This document shows, one piece after another, positions 26,714 to 35,571 of a stretch of 64,000 nucleotides of DNA (within the stretch, counting starts at the first letter, position 1; each line of letters opens with the position of its first letter). Below the pieces are notes generated by a model that was not told the DNA's origin, made no database searches, and was given only the letters and a program-made list of their open reading frames with translations. Origin of the DNA: Lichenihabitans sp033947565 (lineage in GTDB: Bacteria > Pseudomonadota > Alphaproteobacteria > Rhizobiales > Beijerinckiaceae); the NCBI RefSeq assembly GCF_033947565.1, contig NZ_JARPVX010000002.1, forward strand, positions 1 through 64,000. The letters run 5' to 3'. The position numbers and the translations under genes were made by a program.

Positions 26714-27255
26714 CCTCGACCGCGCCCCTGGCCAGGGCCGTCATGTCGTCGCCGGTCGGGCGCCTCACGCTCGTAGCCAGCGCCATCGGGCTGCGGGCCG
26801 TCTTGTGGGAAGACGACCGGCCGGGCCGGGTGCCGCTCGGGCCCGTGGCTGACGCGCCGGACCATCCCGTGCTGCGGCTGGCGATGGACCAGCTCGCAGC
26901 CTATTTTGACGGCGCCCTGCAGGGGTTCACGGTTCCGCTCGACCCTGTCGGCACGCCGTTTCAGGCCCGGGTCTGGGCCGCGCTCGGCCGTATTCCGTTC
27001 GGGACGACGCGCCGCTATGGTGCGATCGCGGCGGAGATCGGCGATCCGAAGGCCGTTCGTGCCGTGGGGGCCGCCAACGGACGCAACCCGATCTCGATCA
27101 TCGTGCCCTGCCATCGCGTCATCGGCGCCGCGGGAGCACTGACGGGCTTTGCGGGCGGCCTTGCGGCGAAACGCTGGCTTCTCGTCCACGAAGCTCACGG
27201 CTTCGACTCGGACGCGGCGTCGGACCGCGCGCAGGCCGATCTTTTCGGCCGCTGA
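26710..27255 (+). CDS. ogt: Methylated-DNA-protein cysteine methyltransferase
   Basis: The enzyme removes alkyl groups from O6 of guanine by transferring them to its own cysteine, a suicidal repair reaction. It is 181 residues. The alkyl acceptor is C134 in VPCHRV, with the helix-turn-helix block FGTTRRYGAIA and the tail FAGGLAAKRWLL. The start is a GTG at 26710 overlapping the pheA stop (GTGA); an ATG at 26743 is possible. It lacks the N-terminal AraC/Ada regulatory part. Confidence 0.95.
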   Translation: MTSTAPLARAVMSSPVGRLTLVASAIGLRAVLWEDDRPGRVPLGPVADAPDHPVLRLAMDQLAAYFDGALQGFTVPLDPVGTPFQARVWAALGRIPFGTTRRYGAIAAEIGDPKAVRAVGAANGRNPISIIVPCHRVIGAAGALTGFAGGLAAKRWLLVHEAHGFDSDAASDRAQADLFGR

Positions 27256-27278
27256 GGCGGGCGCTCGCCTTGATGGTG

Positions 27279-28205
27279 TCAGGCTTCCGCCCAGGCCTGC
27301 ATCAGCCCATGGGCGATCGCCATCGGCGGCGGGCAGACGAGGCCGTCCGGGTGGGTGCCGTCCAGCATGCGGCGCAGCTCCGCGCGGGCGAACCAACGCG
27401 CATCCTCGAGCTCGGTCGCGTCGATGGTGATGGCGCTGGACGAGGCTTCCGCGATGCAGCCGATCATCAGCGAGGCCGGAAAGGGCCAGGGCTGGGACGC
27501 GAGATAATCCACCGCGCCGACCGTGATCCCGGCTTCCTCGTTGAGTTCGCGCCGCACCGCGGCCTCGATGGTCTCGCCCGGCTCGAGGAAACCCGCCAGG
27601 CAGGAATACATGCCCGGTGCGAAGCGCGGCTGGCGGCCCAACAGGCAGCGGTCGCCATCTACCGCCATCATGATCACCACTGGATCGGTGCGCGGAAAAT
27701 GGTGGGTGCCGCAGGCCGTGCATTCGCGGCGCCATCCCCATGCCGCGAGGCGGCTGGGCTGGCCGCAGGCGGCGCAGAACCGGTGGCTGCGGTGCCAATG
27801 CAACAGCGCCTTGGCTTCGGCCAGAATGCCGAGCGTGTCCGGCGGTGCGAGGCCGACGGTCGCCATGGACCGGAGATCGCGCACCGGCGGCGCACCCTCG
27901 CTTTCGTCGCTGGGCGGATCGAACCGCTTGGCGAAGACCGCCATCCTGGCGGTGCGCCCCAGGAACACGGTCTCGGTGGGGGGTCCAAACCCCTTCACTT
28001 CGCCGCTGCGAAACCAGGGGTCGTCGGCTTCGGCCGGGCCGCGCACCAGCACATGGTCGCCCGAGAAGGCGACATATCGGGTTTCGGGATCCTCCAGCAG
28101 CGCCGGGATGCTGCTGCCGTGATCGCGGGCCGCCGCCATGCGATCGAGGGGGTTGCCGCCGAAGCCGAGCGCGGCGTGATGGAAACGAAGCGGACGAGAG
28201 GTCAT
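27279..28205 (-). CDS. nudC: NADH pyrophosphatase
   Basis: The enzyme hydrolyses NAD(H) and can remove NAD caps from RNA 5' ends. It is 308 residues. The zinc ribbon is complete (CAACGQ and CTACGT near residues 140-165), followed by FPRTDPVVIMM. The Nudix box GFLEPGETIEAAVRRELNEEAG has all catalytic Glu residues. The NudC-specific SQPWPFPASLM motif follows. It is convergent with ogt and 9 nt upstream of the HIT gene on its strand. Confidence 0.97.
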   Translation of the reverse strand: MTSRPLRFHHAALGFGGNPLDRMAAARDHGSSIPALLEDPETRYVAFSGDHVLVRGPAEADDPWFRSGEVKGFGPPTETVFLGRTARMAVFAKRFDPPSDESEGAPPVRDLRSMATVGLAPPDTLGILAEAKALLHWHRSHRFCAACGQPSRLAAWGWRRECTACGTHHFPRTDPVVIMMAVDGDRCLLGRQPRFAPGMYSCLAGFLEPGETIEAAVRRELNEEAGITVGAVDYLASQPWPFPASLMIGCIAEASSSAITIDATELEDARWFARAELRRMLDGTHPDGLVCPPPMAIAHGLMQAWAEA

Positions 28206-28214
28206 CGAAGCCTT

Positions 28215-28625
28215 CTAGCCGAACGCCAGGGCGGTCGAAAGCGTCTGCCGCAGAACATCGAGCTCGGCATCGCCGTAGGGCACCGCCGACCCGGAACCCC
28301 AGACCGGCCCCGGCCATGCGGCATCGTCCTCCTGACGGGCCACCACATGGACGTGCAACTGCGACACGATGTTGCCGAGCGCGCCGATATTGATCTTATC
28401 GGCGCCCGTCACCTCGTCGAGGGCGCGCGACACGGCCGCGACCTCTTCCATCAGCTGCCCGCGCTCGGCGGCCGTCAGGTCGAAGACCTCCACGAGGTCG
28501 GGACGGCGCGGCACCAGGACCAGCCAGGGATAGCGTGCGTCGTTCGTCAGCCGCACGGCGCAGAGCCCGAGAAGCCCAAGCGGCAGGGTGTCGGCCTCAA
28601 GCCGCGGATCGAGCGTGAAGGTCAT
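28215..28625 (-). CDS. HIT domain protein
   Basis: The product is 136 residues. The histidine triad region is QLHVHVVAR near residues 95-103: two of the usual His are present and the third position is Val. HIT proteins bind or hydrolyse nucleotides; with a changed triad this one may bind rather than cut, though I recall similar forms in relatives. The ATG at 28625 starts the conserved domain, and the frame upstream of it crosses toward the SRP RNA gene and is rejected. It directly precedes nudC on the same strand. Confidence 0.88.
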   Translation of the reverse strand: MTFTLDPRLEADTLPLGLLGLCAVRLTNDARYPWLVLVPRRPDLVEVFDLTAAERGQLMEEVAAVSRALDEVTGADKINIGALGNIVSQLHVHVVARQEDDAAWPGPVWGSGSAVPYGDAELDVLRQTLSTALAFG

Positions 28626-28716
28626 GCGGTTCCTGGGGCCGGGAGGGTGCGCCCGCCTAGCATGAAAGGCCGCCGCGACGCTTGCGAAATCGGTCCGCAT
28701 GGTCCACATGGGGTTC

Positions 28717-28810
28717 GGGAGGTTGGCGGTGGACGTTCCACTCGCCAACCGGGTCAGGTCCGGAAGGAAGCAGCCCTAACGAGATCGGGCGGGTCTCTGT
28801 CCAGCCTCCT
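28717..28810 (+). ncRNA. ffs: Signal recognition particle RNA (4.5S)
   Basis: The conserved SRP apical loop GGTCAGGTCCGGAAGGAAGC, followed by AGCCCTAA, is present at about 28752-28780. The ends GGGAGGTTGG and CCAGCCTCC can pair to close the long hairpin of about 94 nt. The RNA binds Ffh and targets membrane proteins to the translocon. Its place just before dnaX is a common alphaproteobacterial arrangement. End points are set by pairing and could be off by a few bases. Confidence 0.93.
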
Positions 28811-28869
28811 ACCAGCCGCTTGGCGGCCTTTGCCGTGGCCCGGCGGCCATGCCCTCGGGCGGAACGATC

Positions 28870-30672
28870 ATGAGCGTCGATGAGACCGGCGGCGCGAATT
28901 CCGCCATTCCGTATCGCGTTTTGGCGCGGAAATATCGGCCTGCCAGCTTCGCCGACCTGATCGGCCAGGAGGCCATGGTTCGCACCTTGTCGAACGCTTT
29001 CGACTCGGGCCGCATCCACCAAGCCTACCTGCTCAGCGGCGTGCGTGGCGTCGGCAAGACCACCACGGCCCGCATCGTGGCGCGGGCGCTGAACTACCAT
29101 CGCCCGGCGCGCGACGCCCTGGCGCTGGTCGATCGGCCCACCATCGCGATGGACGAGATCGGCAGCCATTGCCAAGCCATCATCGAATCCCGCCACGTCG
29201 ACGTCATCGAGATGGACGCAGCGTCGCACACCGGGATCGACGACATCCGTGAGCTGATCGAGGGCGCGCGCTACCGGCCCGTGATGGCGCGCACCAAGGT
29301 CTACATCATCGACGAAGTCCACATGCTGTCGAAAGCGGCCTTCAACGGGCTGCTGAAGACGCTCGAGGAACCGCCCGAACACGTCAAATTCCTGTTCGCC
29401 ACGACGGAAGCCGACAAGGTGCCGGTGACGGTACGGTCGCGCTGCCAGCGCTTTGATCTGCGCCGTATCGAGCCGCCGGTGATGGTGGCCCATCTGGCCG
29501 GGATCTGCGCCCGCGAGGGTGTCGCCGTGACCCCCGACGCCCTGTCGCTGATCGCCCGCGCGGCGGAAGGATCGGTGCGCGATGCGCTGTCGCTGCTCGA
29601 TCAGGCGCTCGCCACCGGGCTCGGGGCCAGTGCGTCGATCGGCGAGGACGACATCCGCGCCATGCTGGGCTTGGCCGACCGGGCTCGCGTGATCGACCTG
29701 TTCGAGCAGGTGATGCGGGGCGAGATCGCGGCCGCCCTGACCGGCCTTAAGGCGCTTTACGACCAGGGTGCCGACCCGCTGAGCACCATCACGGATCTGG
29801 CCGATTTCGTGCACCTGGTGACGCGGCTGAAGCTCGTGCCGGATGCCGCCAAGGACCCGGGGCTGACCGGCGAAGAGCGGGCGCGCGGTGCGGCTTTCGC
29901 GGGTGCGCTCGGGCTGCCGGTGCTGACCCGGGCCTGGCAGATGCTGTTGAAGGGGCTCGGCGACATCAAGGATTCGCCGCGATCGCTCGCGGCCGCCGAG
30001 ATGGTGCTGGTGCGCCTCGCCTTTGCGGCCGACCTGCCGACGCCCGACGAGGCGATCCGGCAACTCGGCGCGCCGAACGCCGGGTCTTCGCCAAGCGGCA
30101 TTTCGACATCGCCGATCTTGCCGGCCGGCTCGGGGCCGGTGTCAGTGCGCGGCGCCTTCGCGGCATCGCCGCTGGCGCGGCCCGCTCTCGCGGTGGCACC
30201 TCAGGCGGATGCGGCGCCGCTGCCGCGTTTGCGCGGCTTCGCCGATGTGGTGGCGCTGGCGGCTGCCAATCGCGACATCACCTTGAAGGTGGCGCTCGAG
30301 CGCGACGTTCGACTGGTGCGCTTCGAGGAAGGGTCGATCGAGTTCGAGGCTGCCGCGGGGGCGTCGCCGACACTCGCCGCGACCCTGATGAAGAAGCTCG
30401 CCGAATGGACCGGCACCCGCTGGATGGTAGCGGTCGCGGCCACGGGCGGCACGGCCAGCTTGAAGGAACAGGCCGTTTCAGCCGCCGAAGCCGAGCGAAC
30501 GACGGTTGCGGCCGATCCGCTGGTGGCCCAGGTGCTGACCTTGTTCCCCGGCTCGGTGCTGACCGTCAAAGCCATCGAGGCCGAAGGGCCGCCGGAACCG
30601 GAGCCCGAGCTGCCCGTCGGCGAAGCCGATGAGTTCGGCTACGACGACGATCTGACCGACGACGATCTGTGA
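28870..30672 (+). CDS. dnaX: DNA polymerase III subunit gamma/tau
   Basis: The clamp-loader ATPase has 600 residues. AAA+ motifs are present: the start PYRVLARKYRPASFADLIGQE, Walker A GVRGVGKTT, Walker B IIDEVHML and sensor FATTEADKVPVTVRSRC. The zinc module between Walker A and B, usually four Cys, keeps only one Cys (SHCQAI). The C-terminal part is Ala/Pro-rich, then acidic at the end. No A-rich slippery site for making the short gamma form was seen. The ATG at 28870 is chosen over 28849 by domain start and a nearby GGCGGA. ybaB and recR follow. Confidence 0.95.
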   Translation: MSVDETGGANSAIPYRVLARKYRPASFADLIGQEAMVRTLSNAFDSGRIHQAYLLSGVRGVGKTTTARIVARALNYHRPARDALALVDRPTIAMDEIGSHCQAIIESRHVDVIEMDAASHTGIDDIRELIEGARYRPVMARTKVYIIDEVHMLSKAAFNGLLKTLEEPPEHVKFLFATTEADKVPVTVRSRCQRFDLRRIEPPVMVAHLAGICAREGVAVTPDALSLIARAAEGSVRDALSLLDQALATGLGASASIGEDDIRAMLGLADRARVIDLFEQVMRGEIAAALTGLKALYDQGADPLSTITDLADFVHLVTRLKLVPDAAKDPGLTGEERARGAAFAGALGLPVLTRAWQMLLKGLGDIKDSPRSLAAAEMVLVRLAFAADLPTPDEAIRQLGAPNAGSSPSGISTSPILPAGSGPVSVRGAFAASPLARPALAVAPQADAAPLPRLRGFADVVALAAANRDITLKVALERDVRLVRFEEGSIEFEAAAGASPTLAATLMKKLAEWTGTRWMVAVAATGGTASLKEQAVSAAEAERTTVAADPLVAQVLTLFPGSVLTVKAIEAEGPPEPEPELPVGEADEFGYDDDLTDDDL

Positions 30673-30702
30673 TGGGGCGAGACGCCTTCCTGGAGAACCG
30701 CG

Positions 30703-31026
30703 ATGCGTGACGTAATGGGGTTGATGAAGCAGGCCCAGGCCATGCAGGCCAAGCTCGGCGAGGCGCAGGCCGAGCTCGAGCGCTTGGAGATCGAAGGTCA
30801 ATCGGGCGGCGGCCTCGTCAAGGCCGTGGTGAGCGGCAAGGGTGAGCTGAAGTCGCTGGTGATCGACGCTTCGCTGATGGTGGCCGACGAAAAAGAGATC
30901 CTCGAGGATCTCATCGTCACGGCCCACGAGGATGCGCGCAAGAAGGTCGAGCGGCAGAAGGAAGACAAGATGAAGGCGCTCACGGCGGGGCTTCCCCTGC
31001 CGCCCGGCATGAAGCTGCCCTTCTAG
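30703..31026 (+). CDS. ybaB: YbaB/EbfC nucleoid-associated protein
   Basis: The product is 107 residues, a typical YbaB. MKQAQAMQAKLGEAQAEL starts a helix, then come GKGELKSLVID and DLIVTAHEDARKKVE, and it ends PPGMKLPF. The protein binds DNA as a dimer. It lies 30 nt after dnaX and 4 nt before recR, the usual dnaX-ybaB-recR trio. Confidence 0.95.
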   Translation: MRDVMGLMKQAQAMQAKLGEAQAELERLEIEGQSGGGLVKAVVSGKGELKSLVIDASLMVADEKEILEDLIVTAHEDARKKVERQKEDKMKALTAGLPLPPGMKLPF

Positions 31027-31030
31027 GCTC

Positions 31031-31636
31031 ATGGCGGAGCGCGTCGCCGGCCCCGAGATCGAGAAGCTGATCCAGCTGTTGGGGCGGCTGCCCGGCCTCG
31101 GGCCCCGCTCGGCCCGGCGCGCGGCTTTGCACCTGATCCGCAAGCGCGAGGAACTGCTGGCGCCCTTGTCGGACGCCATGCAGGTGGCTCGCGAGCGGAT
31201 CGTCACCTGCGCGGCCTGCGGCAACATCGACACCAGCGACCCCTGCACGATCTGCAGCGACAACCGTCGCGACGCTTCGCTGCTGGTTGTGGTCGAAACC
31301 GTCGGCGACCTATGGGCTCTGGAACGCGCCGGCGTGGTACGCGGGCGCTACCATGTGCTCGGTGGTACCTTGTCGCCGCTCGACGGGATCGGACCCGACG
31401 ACCTGAACCTGTCGAACCTCGTCGACCGGCTGACCAACGCGGGCGTCGAGGAAATCATCCTGGCCGTTGGGGCCACGGTCGACGGGCAGACCACCGCCCA
31501 TTATGTGACCGACATTCTGTCGCACCTCGACATCAAGATCACCCGCCTGGCCCACGGTGTCCCGGTCGGGGGTGAGCTCGACTACCTCGACGAAGGCACC
31601 CTCGCGGCTGCCTTGCGGGCGCGAACGATCTTCTGA
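31031..31636 (+). CDS. recR: Recombination mediator RecR
   Basis: RecR, with RecO, loads RecA at gaps in DNA. The product is 201 residues. It has a helix-hairpin-helix (LGRLPGLGPRSARRAA), an intact four-cysteine zinc finger (CAACGNIDTSDPCTIC) and a Toprim domain starting VVVETVGDLWAL. The C-terminal tail has ITRLAHGVPVGGELDYLDEGTL. It is followed 44 nt later by a strong hairpin. Confidence 0.97.
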   Translation: MAERVAGPEIEKLIQLLGRLPGLGPRSARRAALHLIRKREELLAPLSDAMQVARERIVTCAACGNIDTSDPCTICSDNRRDASLLVVVETVGDLWALERAGVVRGRYHVLGGTLSPLDGIGPDDLNLSNLVDRLTNAGVEEIILAVGATVDGQTTAHYVTDILSHLDIKITRLAHGVPVGGELDYLDEGTLAAALRARTIF

Positions 31637-31680
31637 CCCCGAACCTGGGTAGCTGATCGAACTGCGGTCCGGATGGAGAA

Positions 31681-31705
31681 AAAGGCCGCTCAGGGAGCGG
31701 CCTTT
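31681..31705. terminator. Bidirectional intrinsic terminator
   Basis: An 11-bp perfect stem (31681-31691 with 31695-31705) closes a 3-nt loop. AAA on one side and TTT on the other give a T-run in both directions. It lies between convergent recR and the EfeO-like gene. Confidence 0.9.
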
Positions 31706-31727
31706 CGGATCGTTAGCTATGGCACTC

Positions 31728-32552
31728 TCAGTCGATGCCGAACAGCCCGCGGAGCGTCGACAGGTCTTCGGCCAGCGCCGTGATGGGCCCCTTGAGCGCG
31801 AGACGGTCCTTGTCGGTCAGCTTCTCGTAGCCTTCGAACCCGTCCTTGGTGCGGTACTTGGCCAGGATCTTGTCGACCTTGGAAAAGTTGCCGTCGATCT
31901 TCTTGTGAAGCGCCGGGTCCTGCTTGGTCAACACGGGCTGCAGCAGGGTGACGATCTTCTGGGCACCATCGACATTGGCCTGGAAGTCCCACAGGTCGGT
32001 GCGGCTATAGCGGTCTTCCTCACCGGTGATCTTCTTCGAGGCGACTTCCTCGATCAGTTCGGCCGTCCCGCCCACGAAGGCCTTGGGCGTGATCTTCAGG
32101 TCGGCGACCCGCTTCTGCAGCTCAAGCGTGTCTTTCATCAGTTGGTCGGCGATCGGCGCCAACCCTGCGGTGGACTTATCAGCGAACAAGCCCTTCTCGA
32201 TACGATGGAAGCCCGTGAACTTGGGGTCTTCCGCCTTCTTCTCGAAATCGTCCTCGCGCGCGTCCATGCTGCCGTCGAGGTCGTTGAACACTTCGGCCAC
32301 CGGCTCGATGCGCTCATAATGCTGATGGGCCGGCGCATAGGCGGCCTGCGCCTCGGCGAGTTTGTTGGCCTTCACGGCATCCACGAAGGTCTGGGTGCTC
32401 TTTACGAGCGCTTCGACCTCACCGGCAATATAGGTCTTGTAGCTCGTGATCGGCTGCTCGAGCTGGTCGGTCGACACCTTGGGCGTATCGGCATGAGCAA
32501 CGCCGAAGCCGACGAGGCTGACGGCGGCGAGCGTGCGGATGGCGGTCTTCAT
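31728..32552 (-). CDS. EfeO/EfeM-like periplasmic iron-uptake protein (imelysin fold)
   Basis: The product is 274 residues with a signal sequence ending near VAHA. The four-helix imelysin core has the family blocks PAHQHYERIEPVAEVF, DAREDDF and FTGFHRIEKGLF, carrying the putative metal-binding His/Glu. The N-terminal cupredoxin domain of E. coli EfeO is absent, so it is the shorter EfeM-like form. The permease EfeU and peroxidase EfeB are not next to it, so its role in iron uptake is inferred from family only. Confidence 0.87.
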   Translation of the reverse strand: MKTAIRTLAAVSLVGFGVAHADTPKVSTDQLEQPITSYKTYIAGEVEALVKSTQTFVDAVKANKLAEAQAAYAPAHQHYERIEPVAEVFNDLDGSMDAREDDFEKKAEDPKFTGFHRIEKGLFADKSTAGLAPIADQLMKDTLELQKRVADLKITPKAFVGGTAELIEEVASKKITGEEDRYSRTDLWDFQANVDGAQKIVTLLQPVLTKQDPALHKKIDGNFSKVDKILAKYRTKDGFEGYEKLTDKDRLALKGPITALAEDLSTLRGLFGID

Positions 32553-32644
32553 AGGCGGTCCCCCTCAATGCAGGGTCGTCTATACGAAGTCGAAGCTCCG
32601 TTGAGCAACGGGAATTTACTTGGAGGCTCAACATCATAGCTGTT

Positions 32645-33109
32645 CTAAACTAGCGGCCGAGCGTTGACGGCGACAACTCGACTTTCTAGACCGCGACGGT
32701 TTCGCCGCGTCGGCGTCAGCGCGGGGCCTTCGAGCGACGTGATGATTGGGCAGTCGGCTCGCTTGTCGCCACAACAGGCATCAGCCAGTTCGTGCAGCGT
32801 GTCGGCCATGGCGCGCAGATCCGCGATCCGACGATCGAGCTCCGCCACATGGGCCAGGGTGATGCGCTTCACCTCGGCGCTGGACCGATGATGATCGCTC
32901 CACAGGCGCAGCAACTCCCGGATCTGGGGGATCGAGAAGCCGAGCGCCCGGGCGCGTCGGACGAATGCCAGCCGCTGGACGTCCGAAGCCCCGTAGGCGC
33001 GGTAGTTCGCCTGGCTGCGCTCGGCCGGCGCCACAAGGCCGATCGCTTCGTAATGGCGGATCATCTTGGCCGAAACGCCCGATGCCGCCGCAGCCTGTCC
33101 GATCTGCAT
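32645..33109 (-). CDS. cueR: MerR-family copper-sensing regulator
   Basis: The product is 154 residues. The N-terminal winged helix reads MQIGQAAAASGVSAKMIRHY, followed by a dimerisation helix. The metal loop near residues 112-121 has Cys-x7-Cys (CCGDKRADC), the CueR Cu(I) pair. CueR binds a 19-bp-spaced promoter and activates it when copper is bound. Here it is divergent from copA with a matching operator between them. The ATG at 33109 begins the conserved helix. A C-terminal extension of about 25 residues has no clear role. Confidence 0.94.
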   Translation of the reverse strand: MQIGQAAAASGVSAKMIRHYEAIGLVAPAERSQANYRAYGASDVQRLAFVRRARALGFSIPQIRELLRLWSDHHRSSAEVKRITLAHVAELDRRIADLRAMADTLHELADACCGDKRADCPIITSLEGPALTPTRRNRRGLESRVVAVNARPLV

Positions 33110-33120
33110 GGGATGTCTCC

Positions 33121-33151
33121 TTGACCTTCCTATGATGGGAAGGTGCAGAAG
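33121..33151 (+). promoter_or_regulatory. CueR-type operator and copA promoter
   Basis: A -35 TTGACC (33121-33126) and a -10-like CAGAAG (33146-33151) are separated by 19 nt, the long spacer typical of MerR-family promoters. Inside the spacer is the dyad ACCTTCC-N7-GGAAGGT (33124-33130 and 33138-33144). These half-sites and their spacing match the known E. coli CueR site at copA. The start of transcription is expected near 33158. Confidence 0.9.
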
Positions 33152-33171
33152 CGTCGGCAAGGATGACGTCC

Positions 33172-35538
33172 ATGCAAGCTCGACCCTCCCATTTGCCGAC
33201 CCGACCCTGCTGCGGTGGAAACGCGACCCCGTCGGCGGACGGTCCTGCCAAGGTGCTCGATCCGGTTTGCGGCATGACGGTCGATCCGGCCAAGACTCCG
33301 CATCACGCGGTGCATGCGGGGGCGACCTTCCACTTCTGCGGCGCGGGCTGCCGCACCAAGTTCATGGCCGATCCGGGGCGCTATCTCGGGGCGGCGCGGG
33401 GCGGCTCCGAGCAGCCCGCCGACCCGGGCGCCGTCTACACCTGCCCGATGGACCCGGAGGTCGAGCAGCTGGGCCCCGGCAGCTGCCCCAAATGCGGCAT
33501 GGCCCTCGAGCCGAAGGAGATCGGTATCGCCACGGGCCCGAACCCCGAGCGCGCCGACATGACGCGACGCGCCTGGGCGGCGGCCGCGTTGTCGGTGCCC
33601 GTGGTCGGCTTGGCGATGGGCCAGCACATGGCCGACCATCCGCTCCTTCCGGCCTCTGCCTCTGGGCTCGTTCAGCTCGCGTTGTCGGGCCTCGTGGTGG
33701 GGGGAGCCGGATGGCCTTTCCTGAAGCGCGGATGGCAGTCCGTCCGGTCGGGCCATCTCAACATGTTCACCCTCATCGCGCTCGGCACGGGCGCCGCGTG
33801 GGCCTACAGCGCCGTCGCCACCCTGGCCCCTGGGCTCTTTCCGGAAGGGTTTCGAGACCGCGACGGCAGCGTCGGTGTGTATTTCGAGGCTGCGGCCGTC
33901 ATCGTGGTGCTGGTACTGATCGGGCAGGTCCTCGAGTTGCGGGCGCGCGACAGCACCGGCGACGCCATCCGGTCTCTGCTCGATTTAACGCCCAAGACGG
34001 CCCGACGCATCGGCCCAGGGGGCGTTGAGGTCGAGGTGCCGGTAGCCGAGATCATGGCCGGAGACCATCTGCGCATTCGCCCGGGCGAGACCGTACCGGT
34101 CGATGGCCGCATTCTCGAGGGTAGCGGCACACTCGATGAGAGCATGATCACCGGCGAGGCCATGCCGCGCAACAGACAGGCCGGCGAACCCGTGATCGGC
34201 GGCACGGTGAACGGGTCCGGCAGCTTTGCCCTAAAGGCCGAGAAGGTCGGGCGTGACACCATGCTGGCCGGCATCGTCCGGCTCGTCGCTGCGGCCCAGC
34301 GCAGCCGGGCGCCGATCCAGCGGCTCGCCGATGTGGTGTCAGGGCGCTTCGTGCCGGCAGTGCTGCTGGTGGCCGCCATCGCGTTTGTCTCCTGGGCCAT
34401 GCTGGGACCGCAGCCGCGTTTGGCTCATGCGCTGATCGCCGCCGTGTCGGTGCTGATCGTGGCCTGCCCCTGCGCGCTCGGGCTGGCCACCCCGATGTCG
34501 ATGGTGGTCGGCATGGGGCGGGGCGCCCGGATGGGCGTGCTGATCCGCGACGCGGCGGCACTGGAGCGGTTCGAAGCGGTCGACACCCTGGTGTTCGACA
34601 AGACCGGCACGCTGACCGAAGGCAGGCCGACCGTGACCGCGATCGAGGCCCTGGATGGCGATGCCGACAGGCTGCTGCACCTCGCCGCGAGCTTGGAGCA
34701 GGGCAGCGAACATCCGATCGCCCGCGCCTTGACGGCGGCGCAGGCCGCGGCGGGCCTGCGCCTCGACAAGCCCAGCGGCGTCACCATCGCGGCCGGCGGC
34801 GGCCTCGCGGGGCAGGTGGCCGGCGAGGAGGTCCGGGTGGGCACCGAGGCTTTCGTGCTCGCCATCGGTGGTGTGCAGATCGACGGTTTGGAGGCCCGGG
34901 CCACAGCCTTGCGGCAACAGGGCGCCACGGTGTCGTTTGTGGCGGTTGGCGGCCGCATGGCCGGCCTCGTGGCCGTCAGCGACCCCGTCAAGGCGTCGGC
35001 GCGCGAAAGCCTCGCCGGCTTGCGCCGCGACGGCCTGCGGCTCGTGATGGTGACGGGAGACCATCAGGCGACGGCGTCTCAGGTCGCGGCCGCCCTGGGG
35101 ATCGACGACGTGCGGGCCGGTGTGCTGCCCGGCGGCAAGGCCGAGATCGTGGCGGCGTTGCGGCACGCCGGCCGCGTGGTCGGCATGGTGGGCGACGGCA
35201 TCAACGATGCGCCGGCGCTGGCCGGGGCCGATGTCGGGATCGCGATGGGCACCGGCACCGACATCGCAATGCAGAGCGCCGGCATCACCCTGCTGGGCGG
35301 CGAGCTTGCGGCCCTGCGCCAGGCGCGCCAGCTGTCGCGCGCCACCATGCGCAACATCCGCCAGAACCTCGCCTTCGCGTTCCTGTACAATGCCATCGGT
35401 GTGCCGGTCGCCGCCGGGGCACTCTACCCGCTCTTCGGTCTGACGCTTTCCCCCATGCTGGCCGCAGCCGCGATGGCCTTGTCATCGGTCAGCGTCATCG
35501 GCAACGCGCTTCGCCTCCGTGTCGTCGACCTCGGCTGA
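33172..35538 (+). CDS. copA: Copper-exporting P1B-type ATPase with YHS and metal-binding ribbon
   Basis: The product is 788 residues. At the N-terminus there is a YHS domain (DPVCGM with FCGAGC) and then a short ribbon domain (YTCPMDPEV, PGSCPKCGM) instead of an HMA domain. Eight membrane spans follow. The transport motif CPC is at about residue 432, the phosphorylated Asp in DKTGT at about 476, and the HP motif in SEHPIA. It pumps Cu(I) out of the cytoplasm. The ATG at 33172 has AAGG 9 nt upstream; an ATG at 33163 would leave almost no leader after the predicted start of transcription. Confidence 0.94.
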   Translation: MQARPSHLPTRPCCGGNATPSADGPAKVLDPVCGMTVDPAKTPHHAVHAGATFHFCGAGCRTKFMADPGRYLGAARGGSEQPADPGAVYTCPMDPEVEQLGPGSCPKCGMALEPKEIGIATGPNPERADMTRRAWAAAALSVPVVGLAMGQHMADHPLLPASASGLVQLALSGLVVGGAGWPFLKRGWQSVRSGHLNMFTLIALGTGAAWAYSAVATLAPGLFPEGFRDRDGSVGVYFEAAAVIVVLVLIGQVLELRARDSTGDAIRSLLDLTPKTARRIGPGGVEVEVPVAEIMAGDHLRIRPGETVPVDGRILEGSGTLDESMITGEAMPRNRQAGEPVIGGTVNGSGSFALKAEKVGRDTMLAGIVRLVAAAQRSRAPIQRLADVVSGRFVPAVLLVAAIAFVSWAMLGPQPRLAHALIAAVSVLIVACPCALGLATPMSMVVGMGRGARMGVLIRDAAALERFEAVDTLVFDKTGTLTEGRPTVTAIEALDGDADRLLHLAASLEQGSEHPIARALTAAQAAAGLRLDKPSGVTIAAGGGLAGQVAGEEVRVGTEAFVLAIGGVQIDGLEARATALRQQGATVSFVAVGGRMAGLVAVSDPVKASARESLAGLRRDGLRLVMVTGDHQATASQVAAALGIDDVRAGVLPGGKAEIVAALRHAGRVVGMVGDGINDAPALAGADVGIAMGTGTDIAMQSAGITLLGGELAALRQARQLSRATMRNIRQNLAFAFLYNAIGVPVAAGALYPLFGLTLSPMLAAAAMALSSVSVIGNALRLRVVDLG

Positions 35539-35571
35539 TCGATGCCTCACCAGACCCGAAAGGACATTGTT

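Noticed and set aside
28657..30063. Minus-strand frame of 468 codons opposite dnaX and the SRP RNA
   Set aside because: It crosses an RNA gene and antisenses dnaX; no family features.
28870..30672. Programmed frameshift in dnaX giving a short gamma form
   Set aside because: No A-rich slippery heptamer with a following hairpin was found in the right region.
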